Part shown: positions 1 through 8,509 of the stretch, piece after piece | Layout of the letters: every line of letters starts with the position of its first letter | Position numbering within the stretch: the first letter of the stretch is position 1 | Assembly (NCBI GenBank): GCA_913776825.1 | Contig: CAJYPV010000010.1 | Span: forward strand, 1-64,000 | Direction of reading: 5' to 3' | DNA length: 64,000 nt | DNA from: Burkholderiaceae bacterium | GTDB taxonomy: Bacteria; Pseudomonadota; Gammaproteobacteria; Burkholderiales; Burkholderiaceae_C | Program-made: the position numbers and the translations under genes | The notes under the pieces: generated by a model | Seen by the model: the letters and a program-made list of their open reading frames with translations, nothing else | What the model was told of the DNA's origin: nothing | Database searches by the model: none

Positions 1-437
1 AGGTGCTCTCGGCCATCGCCCGGCAGGAAGACCTGAACGGCCGCATCCGCCGCAACGTGATGGACACGCGCCGCGCCGTGAGCTTCATGATGCGCAGCAA
101 GATGCTCAACGCCGAGCAGTTCGAGGAAGCGCGCCAGATCCTGCGCGACATCGAGTCGCTGGACAACCACACGGCCTTCCTCTTCGACAAGATCAACTTC
201 CTGATGGACGCCACGGTAGGCTTCATCAACATCAACCAGAACAAGATCATCAAGATCTTCTCGGTGGCCAGCGTCGCGTTGCTGCCGCCCACGCTGATTG
301 CCAGTGTCTACGGCATGAATTTCCGATTCATGCCGGAGGTGGAATGGCAGTACGGCTATCCGTTCGCGCTCTGCCTGATGGCGGCCTCGGTGGTCGCCCC
401 CTTCGTCTACTTCCGCCGCAAGGGCTGGCTCGCCTGA
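1..437 (+). CDS. corA: CorA-family divalent metal transporter, C-terminal part (5' end outside window)
   Basis: This is the last ~145 residues of a CorA-type Mg2+/Co2+ channel. The hallmark YGMNF follows the first of two closely spaced C-terminal membrane helices, and the loop continues with MPE before the second helix. The chain ends in a short positively charged cytoplasmic tail (FRRKGWLA). The preceding long helix rich in charged residues matches the pore-lining stalk helix of the family. The frame is open at the window edge, so the N-terminal cytoplasmic funnel lies upstream. CorA works as a homopentamer in the inner membrane. Whether this member carries Mg2+, Co2+ or Zn2+ cannot be read from the fragment. 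Confidence 0.9.
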   Translation, partial: VLSAIARQEDLNGRIRRNVMDTRRAVSFMMRSKMLNAEQFEEARQILRDIESLDNHTAFLFDKINFLMDATVGFININQNKIIKIFSVASVALLPPTLIASVYGMNFRFMPEVEWQYGYPFALCLMAASVVAPFVYFRRKGWLA

Positions 438-463
438 TCGGCCGCGCGGGGACTCGTCGCCCA

Positions 464-494
464 AAACAAAGGGCTTCCGCGCTGGCGGAAGCCC
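464..494 (-). terminator. Rho-independent terminator, minus-strand orientation
   Basis: A perfect 10-bp stem (GGGCTTCCGC at 471-480, GCGGAAGCCC at 485-494) closes a GCTG loop. On the minus strand it is followed directly by TTTGTTTT, the U-tract of an intrinsic terminator. On the plus strand it is followed by TGGGTAG, which has no T-run, so it fits poorly as the corA terminator although it lies just after corA. The nearest annotated minus-strand gene ends about 470 bp upstream of it. Confidence 0.7.
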
Positions 495-965
495 TGGGTA
501 GAAAAGAAGCCTCAAGACGCCCCGTGGCCAACGAGGGAGGGAGGGAGGAGGAGGAGAAAGGCCTCGGGATTGCAGCTTAATGAAAAGCAGGTCTTGCGGC
601 TGAAAGCTTGTGCTGACTTTACTCCGGTCAGCGCGGGACTGGTGGTAACCCTCGATACCCCTTGGTTTTGATCGTCAAGGCAGAGAGTGGCAAACCCCGT
701 GCCCGGCATGTTTGGACCGGCGGCATGAGTCGCCTGCACGCAGTGGGGTCTGCGGCGGCGTGACTCAGTCCTGTCACGAACTGATGTCAATGGTGCAGCG
801 CAATGCCGCCGTTGTCATCCCGAATCGAGAGGAAAAAGTGAGCAAGTGTCACGGCTGTACCGGCTAGCCGGGACACTTTTCCATCATGTCGAAACAGGCC
901 CGCCAATTGCCATCAGAGGGGTTGTTTTGAACTCGACTGAAGCGCTCATGGCTTGCCTATTTCCC
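495..965. other. Gene-free stretch with purine tract and several hairpins
   Basis: No convincing coding frame is visible. The stretch holds an uninterrupted purine run at 533-561 with three GGG runs. It also holds an inverted repeat GCTGAC/GTCAGC (612-617, 627-632), a short CCTTG/CAAGG repeat near 660-690, and a hairpin-forming segment at 831-882 with GGAAAAAGTG near one end and CACTTTTCC at the other. Together with the minus-strand terminator at 464-494, this could mark an unannotated minus-strand transcript, but no promoter is clear. Confidence 0.4.
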
Positions 966-1550
966 TCAGGGCTGCTGTGCCAGCAACCGATCCAGCGCCT
1001 GGGTGAAGGCCGGGCTTTCCGGGCTGACGCCGGAGGCAAAGCTCATCACTTCCTTGCCGGAGCGGGAGATCAGGTACTTGTGGAAATTCCACTTGGGCGC
1101 CTGACCCGTGCGCTTGGCCAGATCCGCGAACAATGGATTCAGCTCGGACTTGCCGGCGGCCACGCTGCTCTTGCTGAACATCGGGAACTTCACGTTGAAG
1201 GTGTTCTCGCAGAACTCCGCGATTTCCTTGTTGCTGCCGTATTCCTGATTGCCGAAGTCGCCCGACGGAAATCCCAGCACTACCAGTCCCTTGTCGGCGT
1301 ACTTGGCGGAGACCGCCTCCAGCGCCTTGTACTGCGGCGTGTAGCCGCAGAAGCTGGCCGTGTTGACCACCAGCACCACCTTGCCGGCGTACTGGCACAG
1401 CGCCTGGGGTTTTTCATCCTGCAGGCGGGGCATGTCACGCTGCAGCAGATCCGGACAACTGGCCGCCGCATGCGCACTCCAGGGGGCCGCCATGAGGGCG
1501 GCAATCATCAGAACGCGGCGCATCGAGGCGCGCAGACCATGTGAAAACAT
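966..1550 (-). CDS. Glutathione peroxidase family protein, exported
   Basis: This is a thiol peroxidase of the glutathione peroxidase family, which reduces hydroperoxides using glutathione or thioredoxin. The family signature is clear: NTASFCGYTPQY with the peroxidatic Cys at about residue 68 (Cys, not selenocysteine), then FPSGDFGNQE, and a C-terminal WNFHKYLI segment carrying the catalytic Trp/Asn. A signal peptide (RRVLMIAALMAAPWSAHA) points to the periplasm. The ATG at 1550 was chosen because AGGAG lies 8 nt before it. The frame could run further upstream, but that would put extra residues ahead of the signal peptide. It is divergent from the ferritin-like gene at 1658, so the two share a 107-bp promoter region. 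The physiological reductant is unknown. Confidence 0.85.
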   Translation of the reverse strand: MFSHGLRASMRRVLMIAALMAAPWSAHAAASCPDLLQRDMPRLQDEKPQALCQYAGKVVLVVNTASFCGYTPQYKALEAVSAKYADKGLVVLGFPSGDFGNQEYGSNKEIAEFCENTFNVKFPMFSKSSVAAGKSELNPLFADLAKRTGQAPKWNFHKYLISRSGKEVMSFASGVSPESPAFTQALDRLLAQQP

Positions 1551-1657
1551 GAGGAAAGCTCCTGGTTTTGCGAGAGATCGCATTAGGCCAGAAGCGTCGC
1601 GATCAGGGATTGTCATCATCACCCGTTTAGAATCGTTCGCATTACCGAGGACGCGTC

Positions 1658-2542
1658 ATGCTTTACCCCGAACTCTTCAAGCAACTCGAAGCCGTGCGCT
1701 GGAACATGGATACCGACATTCCATGGGACAAGTTCGACGGGTCCAAACTCACCGATGACCAGGCGCGCACGATCAAGATGAACGCCATCACCGAGTGGTC
1801 GGCCCTGCCGGCCACCGAGATGTTCCTGCGCGACAACAAGGACGACAGCGACTTCTCCGCGTTCATGAGCGTCTGGTTCTTCGAAGAGCAGAAGCATTCG
1901 CTGGTGCTGATGGAATACCTGCGCCGCTTCCGTCCGGACATGTGCCCGACCGAAGCCGAACTGCACGAAGTGCGCTTCGAATTCGATCCGGCCCCGGCGC
2001 TGGAAACCCTGATGCTGCACTTCTGCGGCGAGATCCGCCTGAACCACTGGTATCGCCGTGCCGCCGAGTGGCACACCGAGCCGGTCATCAAGGCCATCTA
2101 CGAAACCCTGTCCCGCGACGAAGCCCGGCACGGTGGCGCCTACCTGCGCTACATGAAGCGCGCGATGACCAAGTTCGGTGACGAGGCCAAGGCCGCGTTC
2201 ACCAAGGTCGGCGTGCTGATGGCCAGCGCGCGTCGCACCGCGCAGGCGCTGCATCCGACCAACCTGCATGTGAATGCCAAGCTGTTCCCTCGTGACACCA
2301 TCCAGAGCCGCCTGCCGGATCCGGAATGGCTGGAGCGCTGGCTGGACAAACAGATCCAGTTCGACAGCGTGTGGGAGAACAAGGTCGTCGATCGCATCCT
2401 GCACAACATGAGCCTGCTGATGGAGCGCAGCTTCGCCAGCGTGCAGGAGCTCAACCGCTATCGTAAGGAGCTGGCCCAGCGCGTCGCGCAGGCGGCGGCC
2501 CAAGCGGCGCCGTCGACCGGCGCCACGCCCCAGGCGACCTGA
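1658..2542 (+). CDS. Ferritin-like diiron protein (acyl-ACP desaturase-like)
   Basis: A 294-residue all-helical protein with two Glu-x-x-His pairs typical of ferritin-like diiron centres: EEQKH near residue 76 and DEARH near residue 156, plus Glu residues on the preceding helices (EWSALPATE, CGEIRLNHW). The spacing resembles the acyl-ACP desaturase/ribonucleotide-reductase-like branch rather than storage ferritin. The exact substrate cannot be assigned, and lipid desaturation or hydroxylation is only one option. The C-terminus is a short Ala-rich tail. GAGG lies 7 nt before the ATG. It stands alone, divergent from the peroxidase gene, and ends at a strong terminator. Confidence 0.7.
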   Translation: MLYPELFKQLEAVRWNMDTDIPWDKFDGSKLTDDQARTIKMNAITEWSALPATEMFLRDNKDDSDFSAFMSVWFFEEQKHSLVLMEYLRRFRPDMCPTEAELHEVRFEFDPAPALETLMLHFCGEIRLNHWYRRAAEWHTEPVIKAIYETLSRDEARHGGAYLRYMKRAMTKFGDEAKAAFTKVGVLMASARRTAQALHPTNLHVNAKLFPRDTIQSRLPDPEWLERWLDKQIQFDSVWENKVVDRILHNMSLLMERSFASVQELNRYRKELAQRVAQAAAQAAPSTGATPQAT

Positions 2543-2670
2543 TCGCCAATCTGGCCGACCTCGCGCGGCTGGGCCGGCAGACGTCCTGCCCGGTGGGCGC
2601 GGTGGCGACTTGAAGCGTCGCCCTGCGTCCCGCTTCAGAGGGTGATGGCTCACTGAGGCCGCCCACCCCG

Positions 2671-2704
2671 ACCGCCTGTTGGCTTGCAGCCCCAGGCGGT
2701 TTTT
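2671..2704 (+). terminator. Rho-independent terminator of the ferritin-like gene
   Basis: The stem ACCGCCTG (2671-2678) / CAGGCGGT (2693-2700) with a 14-nt loop is followed by a run of T, giving five T including the last stem base. Confidence 0.8.
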
Positions 2705-2788
2705 GTTGGGCGCTCGCGCCAAGCACGTGCCGCCGGTCAGGCGGACAGAGCGCGCGAAGCGTCGCGCGCCACCCGCCACGTCCGCGCG

Positions 2789-4978
2789 TCAGCTGCCCTT
2801 GAGCTTGCGCCGCCAGGCGTGCAGCAGCGGTTCGGTGTAGCCGCTCGGTTGTTCACGGCCCTTGAAGACCAGATCGAGCGCGGCCTGGTAAGCCAGGCTG
2901 GTGTCGAAGTGGCCGGCCATCGGGCGGTACAGCGGATCACCGGCGTTCTGCGCATCCACCACCGCGGCCATCCGCTCGAAGGTGGCGATCACTTGCTCGC
3001 GACTCACCACGCGGTGATACAGCCAGTTGGCGATGTGCTGGCTGGAGATCCGCAAGGTCGCCCGGTCTTCCATCAGGCCGACGCCGTTGATGTCCGGCAC
3101 CTTCGAGCAGCCCACACCCTGATCGATCCAGCGCACCACATAGCCGAGGATGCCCTGGATGTTGTTGTCCAGCTCCTGCTGCTTCTCGGTGTCGGACCAG
3201 TTGGGCGAGGCGGTCACCGGGATGGTCAGCAGCCGGGTCAGCAGGTCCTCGCGATCGACCTGCGGCGCTTCGGCTTCGATGCGCTGCTGCACCTCGGCCA
3301 CGTGGACCTGGTGGTAATGCAGCGCATGCAGCGTGGCGGCGGTGGGGCTCGGCACCCAGGCGGTGTTGGCGCCGGCTTGCGGATGCGCGATCTTCTGGCT
3401 CAGCATCGCGGCCATCAGGTCGGGCATGGCCCACATGCCCTTGCCGATCTGGGCGCGCCCCCGCAGCCCGGCCGACAGCCCCACCAGCACGTTGTTGCGC
3501 TCATAGGCCTGGATCCAGGCGCTGGATTTCATGTCGCCCTTGCGCAGCATCGGGCCGGCCAGCATGGCGGTGTGCATCTCGTCGCCGGTGCGATCCAGGA
3601 AACCGGTGTTGATGAAGGCCACCCGGCTCGGCGCCGCCGCGATGCAAGCCGCCAAGTTGACGCTGGTACGGCGCTCTTCATCCATGATGCCCAGCTTCAC
3701 GGTGGACGCCGGCAGCCCCAGCAGTTGCTCGACGCGTCCGAACAGCTCGTTGGCGAAGCCGACCTCGGCCGGGCCATGCATCTTCGGCTTCACGATGTAG
3801 ATCGAGCCCTGCCGCGAATTGCGCAGGCCGGAGCCCGACAACTGGCGCAGGTCATGCAGCGCGATCAGGGTGGTGATCACCGCGTCCATGATCCCTTCCG
3901 GAATCTCGCGTCCGCCGTCGATCAGGATGGCCGGGTTGGTCATCAGATGGCCGACATTGCGCACGAACAGCAGCGATCGGCCAGGCAGCACCACCTCGCC
4001 ACCGCCGGCTGCCTGGTAGCGGCGATCCGGGTTGAGGCGCCGCACCAGCGTGCGACCGCCCTTGGTGACTTCCTCCGTCAGCGTGCCGCGCAGGATGCCC
4101 AGCCAGTTGCGGTAGGCCAGCAGCTTGTCCTGCGCATCGACGGCGGCGATGGAATCTTCCAGGTCCAGGATGGTCGACAGCGCGGCCTCCATCAGCAGAT
4201 CGGACACGCCCGCCGCATCGGTCTTGCCGATGGCGGAGGATCGATCGACCTGGATCTCCAGATGCAGCCCGTGATGGCGCAGCAGCACTGCAGAGGGCGT
4301 CGAGGCGTCGCCCTGGAAGCCGATGAATTGAGCCGGGTCGGTCAGACCCACCGAGCGTCCGTCGCGCAGCGTCACCGCGAGTCGGCCCGACTGCGCCTCA
4401 TAGCGCACCGCGTCCGCGTGCGAGGCGCCCTGCAGCGGCGCCGCCTGATCGAGCACCTGACGCGCGAAGGCGATCACCTTGTCGCCGCGCACCGGGTTGT
4501 AGGCGCCGCCTCGCTCGGCGCCGTCGGTCTCAGGGATCACATCCGTGCCGTAGAGCGCGTCATACAGCGAGCCCCAACGCGCATTCGCGGCATTCAGCGC
4601 ATAACGCGCATTGAGGATGGGCACCACCAGTTGCGGGCCGGCCTGCGTGGCCAGTTCGGCATCGACCTGGGTGGTGGTCGCCTGCGGCTGGGCCGGCGGT
4701 GGCACCAGGTAGCCGATGCGGCCGAGGAACTCGCGATACGCCGCCATGTCCTGGATCGGGCCTGGATGGCGCTGGTGCCAGTCATCCATCTCGGCCTGCA
4801 GCCGGTCACGCTCCTGCAGCAGCGCGGCGTTGCGGGGGGTCAGGTCATGCACCAGCGCGTCGAAGCCCGACCAGAACGCGTCGGGCGTGATGCCGGTGCC
4901 CGCCAGGGCTTCGGTGTCGATGAAGTGAGCCAGGTCGGCGTCGACCTGCAGGCGATGACGGGGGCTGCGTGCGTTCAT
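2789..4978 (-). CDS. glcB: Malate synthase G
   Basis: Condenses glyoxylate and acetyl-CoA to malate in the cytoplasm, the second step of the glyoxylate bypass. At 729 residues it matches the large monomeric G isoform. Visible family blocks include the active-site Arg segment [16 protein letters not shown], the acidic metal/base block [15 protein letters not shown], and the late [20 protein letters not shown] block with its conserved Cys. The ATG at 4978 was chosen because GGAG sits 6 nt upstream. The frame extends further but without family sequence. A LysR-family gene is divergent 155 bp away and is the obvious candidate regulator. I see no isocitrate lyase in the window. Confidence 0.95.
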   Translation of the reverse strand: MNARSPRHRLQVDADLAHFIDTEALAGTGITPDAFWSGFDALVHDLTPRNAALLQERDRLQAEMDDWHQRHPGPIQDMAAYREFLGRIGYLVPPPAQPQATTTQVDAELATQAGPQLVVPILNARYALNAANARWGSLYDALYGTDVIPETDGAERGGAYNPVRGDKVIAFARQVLDQAAPLQGASHADAVRYEAQSGRLAVTLRDGRSVGLTDPAQFIGFQGDASTPSAVLLRHHGLHLEIQVDRSSAIGKTDAAGVSDLLMEAALSTILDLEDSIAAVDAQDKLLAYRNWLGILRGTLTEEVTKGGRTLVRRLNPDRRYQAAGGGEVVLPGRSLLFVRNVGHLMTNPAILIDGGREIPEGIMDAVITTLIALHDLRQLSGSGLRNSRQGSIYIVKPKMHGPAEVGFANELFGRVEQLLGLPASTVKLGIMDEERRTSVNLAACIAAAPSRVAFINTGFLDRTGDEMHTAMLAGPMLRKGDMKSSAWIQAYERNNVLVGLSAGLRGRAQIGKGMWAMPDLMAAMLSQKIAHPQAGANTAWVPSPTAATLHALHYHQVHVAEVQQRIEAEAPQVDREDLLTRLLTIPVTASPNWSDTEKQQELDNNIQGILGYVVRWIDQGVGCSKVPDINGVGLMEDRATLRISSQHIANWLYHRVVSREQVIATFERMAAVVDAQNAGDPLYRPMAGHFDTSLAYQAALDLVFKGREQPSGYTEPLLHAWRRKLKGS

Positions 4979-5133
4979 GAGGTTCTCCGGCAAGTGGATC
5001 AACTGTAGGGCAGCACCCCGAGGCGATTGCGCATGGCTGGCGCGCAAGATCCCTGACTTTTTTGCACAAATAACAACGAGTCGGGTGTCCATTCATTGCC
5101 TCAAACGGTGCAACGCCTCAACAATCGTCCGCC

Positions 5134-6105
5134 ATGGACCGCCTCAAACAGATCGAGTCCTTCGTCCTGGTCGCCGCGAAAGGCAGTCTCACCGCGGCCG
5201 CGCAGGCCGAGGGTGTCGCCCCCGCCGTGATGGGCCGGCGCATCGATGCTCTGGAAGCGCGGCTGGGTGTGAAGCTGCTGCTGCGCACGACCCGCCGTCT
5301 CAGCCTGACGCATGAAGGCAGTGCCTTTCTGGAGGACTGCCAACGCCTGCTGGTGGAATTCGACAACGCCGAAGCCAGCGTCAGCGCGGGGGGCGTCAAG
5401 GCCAGCGGCCATTTGCGTCTGACCGCGCCTGCCGGGTTTGGGCGCCGGCATGTCGCGCCGCTGGTGCCGCAGTTTCTGGCGCGCCATCCCGACGTGAGCC
5501 TGTCGCTCAATCTCAGCGACCGGGTGGTCGACATCGTGAACGAGGGCTTCGACTGCGCGGTCCGCGTCGGCGACCTGAGCGACTCCAGCCTGATCAGCAT
5601 GCGGCTCGCCGACAACCGCCGACTGTGCGTGGCCGCGCCGTCCTATCTGCGCCGAGCGGGCACGCCACGGCATCCGTCCGAGCTGATGCGCCACGCCTGC
5701 CTGACGCTCAGTTCAGACGCCAGCCAGACGCGTGGCTGGGCCTTTCGGGTGGATGGAGAGGTCCAGCATCTGCGCCCCGTCGGCCGGCTGGATTGCAGCG
5801 ATGGTCAGGTGCTGCATGACTGGTGCCGGCAGGGGATGGGACTGGCGTGGCGCAGCACTTGGGAAGTGGCGTCCGATCTGCGCGCCGGCCATCTGGTCAG
5901 CGTGCTGGATGACTTCGCGGCGCCGCCGAACGGCATCTTCGCGGTGGTGCCGCAGCGCAAGCACCTGTCCCTGCGGGTGCGGCTGTGGATCGACTTTTTA
6001 AAGGAACATTACGGCCAGGCGGATTACTGGATGCGCGCCGCCTCAGCTCCGTGGTCCGGGCCTGCATCGGACACTGCATCGGACATCGCATCGGAGAAGT
6101 CATGA
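5134..6105 (+). CDS. LysR-family transcriptional regulator next to glcB
   Basis: A 323-residue LysR-type regulator. The N-terminal winged helix-turn-helix covers about residues 1-60 (FVLVAAKGSLTAAAQ through RTTRRLSLTHEG), followed by the periplasmic-binding-like effector domain from about residue 90. The most C-terminal part is a short Ser/Asp/Ala repeat (ASDTASDIASEKS), coded by three near-repeats of GCATCGGA, and looks like a disordered tail. It is divergent from glcB, the typical arrangement for a LysR protein controlling its neighbour, but the effector is unknown. Its stop codon overlaps the start of the next gene (ATGA). Confidence 0.85.
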   Translation: MDRLKQIESFVLVAAKGSLTAAAQAEGVAPAVMGRRIDALEARLGVKLLLRTTRRLSLTHEGSAFLEDCQRLLVEFDNAEASVSAGGVKASGHLRLTAPAGFGRRHVAPLVPQFLARHPDVSLSLNLSDRVVDIVNEGFDCAVRVGDLSDSSLISMRLADNRRLCVAAPSYLRRAGTPRHPSELMRHACLTLSSDASQTRGWAFRVDGEVQHLRPVGRLDCSDGQVLHDWCRQGMGLAWRSTWEVASDLRAGHLVSVLDDFAAPPNGIFAVVPQRKHLSLRVRLWIDFLKEHYGQADYWMRAASAPWSGPASDTASDIASEKS

Positions 6106-6557
6106 CCCTGGAAGCCCTGCTCGCCGGCCTGCACATCCTGGCCATCCTCAGCCTGGTGGTGTTTCTCAGCAGTCAGGCCGCGCTCTGCCGCACCGAATGG
6201 ATGAATGCCGCCGTGTTGCAGCGGCTGGTGCGGGTGGACATGATCTATGGGATCACCGCCGTGGCCGTGTTGATCACCGGCCTGGCGCGCGCCTGGTGGG
6301 GCATGAAGGGTGGGGGCTGGTACTGGCACCAGCCCTTGCTGCACTTCAAGTTCGGGCTGTTCATCCTGATCGGCTTGCTGTCGATCAAGCCCACCTTGAC
6401 CTACCGACGCTGGCTCCAGGTGCATGACAGCGGTGGCGGCCTGCCGACGCCGGATCAGGTGCGGGCCACCCGCCGGCTGATCATGCTGGAGGCCCACCTG
6501 CTGCTGCTGATCCCGATCGCGGCGGTGATGCTGGCCCGCGGGGTGCTGACTCGCTGA
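6102..6557 (+). CDS. DUF2214 family inner-membrane protein
   Basis: A 151-residue protein with about four hydrophobic segments (residues 5-25, 45-65, 80-98, 125-147). It resembles the uncharacterised DUF2214 family of small membrane proteins. The start ATG overlaps the LysR stop codon, so the two are probably translated from one message. No catalytic motif is recognisable. No function is proposed. Confidence 0.65.
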   Translation: MTLEALLAGLHILAILSLVVFLSSQAALCRTEWMNAAVLQRLVRVDMIYGITAVAVLITGLARAWWGMKGGGWYWHQPLLHFKFGLFILIGLLSIKPTLTYRRWLQVHDSGGGLPTPDQVRATRRLIMLEAHLLLLIPIAAVMLARGVLTR

Positions 6558-6585
6558 GCGGTCAGGCCCGCGGCGCCGCAGCGGG

Positions 6586-6945
6586 TCACTTGGCCGACAG
6601 GCATTCCTTCATGAAGGCTTTGCGCTCGTCGCCGGCCTTGCCCTTGGCCTCCGCATTGCAGGTCGTCATCTTCTGCTGCTGAGCGGTCTTGACCGGCTCG
6701 TCCGATTTGCCGGACAGACAGGCGCTCATGAATTCCTTGCGCTCGTCGCCGCTCTTGCCCTTGGACTGCTTGCTGCAATCGGACATGCGCTGCTGCTGCG
6801 GGGTCAGCGCCTTCTTGTCGGTCTTGTCGGCTTTCTCTGCGGCTTTCTCTGCGGTCTTGCCGGACTTGTCGTCCGCCGCATGCGCAGGCGCCAGCCAGGT
6901 CATCGACATCAGCGCGGCGGTCACCAGGGTCAGGATTTGCTTCAT
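6586..6945 (-). CDS. psiF: PsiF-repeat periplasmic protein
   Basis: A 119-residue exported protein. A signal peptide (MKQILTLVTAALMSMTWLAPAHA) is followed by a Lys/Ala-rich linker and two PsiF repeats. Each has the pattern QQQ(R/K)M..C......G.DERK.FM..CL, with two cysteines that could pair. PsiF is a phosphate-starvation-inducible protein of unknown function in E. coli. The ATG at 6945 was chosen over an in-frame GTG one codon upstream because GGAG lies 6 nt before it. No Pho-box is evident. It is convergent with the DUF2214 gene. Confidence 0.8.
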   Translation of the reverse strand: MKQILTLVTAALMSMTWLAPAHAADDKSGKTAEKAAEKADKTDKKALTPQQQRMSDCSKQSKGKSGDERKEFMSACLSGKSDEPVKTAQQQKMTTCNAEAKGKAGDERKAFMKECLSAK

Positions 6946-7046
6946 CACTCTCTCCTACGGGGGTTGGGGAACGGACCTCTCGGGCAGTGAACCACAGCAA
7001 CGGACGATCTTCCATAGCGGTTGACGTCGGTCATTTCCTGACTGAC

Positions 7047-8432
7047 TCACATGATGCGGCGCGGATGAGCCAGCGCTTCATGCGCGAGATGCAGCCGGCG
7101 CACCAGCACCTGAATGAAGGCGCGGTCGAAACGGTGCTGGCATTCGGGGCTGAGCTGGCCCAGCGAGTCCGGCGTGAACGACACCGTGGTGCAAAGGCTT
7201 GTCACCCGGATGTCGGTGCTGTGCCGGCGCAGTTCCGGGTTGGGCGCGAGGTAAGCCATCTCGCCCACCGACGTGCCGCCGCCCAGGGTCGCGACCAGCG
7301 CGCCATCGCGCCAGACCTCGACCTCGCCCTGGGCAATGATGTGGAAGGTATTGCCTTCCTGGCCGCGCTTGTAGAGCAGATGGTCGACCGGATAGCGCCG
7401 CCAGCGCGCCCGGCGCACCACCTCCCACAGTTCGACATCGCCGAAGCTGGCGAAGAACTCCAGATCGCGCAGCAGGTTGAAGCGCTCGGAATCCTTCACC
7501 TCGTTGAGCCGCGCCAGCGGCACCAGTTGCTTGGCCACCAGCTCGGACAGGGCCTGGCCGAAGGCTTCCCAATCCGCATAGCGTTCATGCGGATGCTTGG
7601 CCAGCGCCTTCAGGATGACCGCGTCCAGCTCCGGCGTCACGCCGCCCCGCTGGCCCTGCATCGGTTGCGGGGCCTGGTGGTAGATCTGATGCATCAGCGC
7701 CATCTGATTGGGCGCGTCGAAGGGCGGGCGGCCGCAGATCAGGTGATACAGCACCGCGCCCAATGAATAGATGTCGGCCTGCGCGCTGACATCGCCGCCC
7801 TCGATCTGCTCCGGCGGCATGAAGGCCAGCGAGCCGACCCGATGCACTTGCGTCATGTCCGCATTCAGGTTGAGCGCGCTGCCGAAGTCGCTCACCTTCA
7901 CATCGGTCACCTGGCCGGCGCTGTCGAGCACCGCCAGCAGGTTGGCGGGCTTGATGTCGCGGTGGATCACGCCCTGGCGGAAGACATAGGACAGCGCCAT
8001 CGCGCACTTGAAGCCGAGTTCGACGATCTGATCCAGCGGCAGCAGCCGGTCGCTGCGGCAGAAGTGCTTGAGCGTGAGCCCATGCACATATTCCATGACC
8101 AGATAGGGCGCATCGCCGTCCTGCACCGCGTCCAGGATCTGCACCACGTTCGGATGCTGCAGCCGGCCGGCGAGGGCGGCTTCGGCGGCGAAGAAGCGGA
8201 TGCTCATCGCGTCTTCTTCGCTGGAGGGGCCGGACCAGTGCCGCATCCGCTTGATCGCGACTTCCTGGTTGTGGAAGTCGTCCATCGCCAGGAAGACATC
8301 GCTGGTCGCGCCTTCGCCCAGACGACGCAGCACCCGGTATTTGCCGATGTGTTCCGGCAGGTCGGTGCTTGGCGTCGACGCGGGGTCGCGCGGCGTGCTG
8401 GCGGAGGAGGACGGATCGGCGGTCGGGCTCAT
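7047..8432 (-). CDS. Serine/threonine protein kinase with C-terminal cyclic-nucleotide-binding-like domain
   Basis: A 461-residue Hanks-type kinase. After a Ser/Pro/Thr-rich leader it shows the glycine loop GEGATSDVF (about 40-48), the ATP Lys in VAIKRM (K61), the catalytic loop HRDIKPANLL (D159), SDFGSA (about 181-186) and MPPEQ, so it should be catalytically active. There is no transmembrane segment. From about residue 320 to 440 comes a fold typical of cNMP-binding/CRP-like sensors: FASFGDVELWEVV, LYKRGQEGNTFHIIAQGEVEVWRDG, and GTSVGEMAYLAP at the phosphate-binding cassette position. This suggests kinase activity gated by a small ligand or by protein contact. An ATG at 8432 follows a TTG codon and no strong ribosome-binding site is visible. 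Targets are unknown. Confidence 0.85.
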   Translation of the reverse strand: MSPTADPSSSASTPRDPASTPSTDLPEHIGKYRVLRRLGEGATSDVFLAMDDFHNQEVAIKRMRHWSGPSSEEDAMSIRFFAAEAALAGRLQHPNVVQILDAVQDGDAPYLVMEYVHGLTLKHFCRSDRLLPLDQIVELGFKCAMALSYVFRQGVIHRDIKPANLLAVLDSAGQVTDVKVSDFGSALNLNADMTQVHRVGSLAFMPPEQIEGGDVSAQADIYSLGAVLYHLICGRPPFDAPNQMALMHQIYHQAPQPMQGQRGGVTPELDAVILKALAKHPHERYADWEAFGQALSELVAKQLVPLARLNEVKDSERFNLLRDLEFFASFGDVELWEVVRRARWRRYPVDHLLYKRGQEGNTFHIIAQGEVEVWRDGALVATLGGGTSVGEMAYLAPNPELRRHSTDIRVTSLCTTVSFTPDSLGQLSPECQHRFDRAFIQVLVRRLHLAHEALAHPRRIM

Positions 8433-8509
8433 CAAGGGCTTGATCCTGCCGCAGTGCGGGTGTCAGCGGCAAGTCGCATGACGGTCTATTACAGGACAGG
8501 CCCCCTAAA

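Noticed and set aside
512..790. 92-codon minus-strand frame after corA
   Set aside because: Composition and the poly-Leu/Pro stretch come from the purine tract. There is no domain and no ribosome-binding site.
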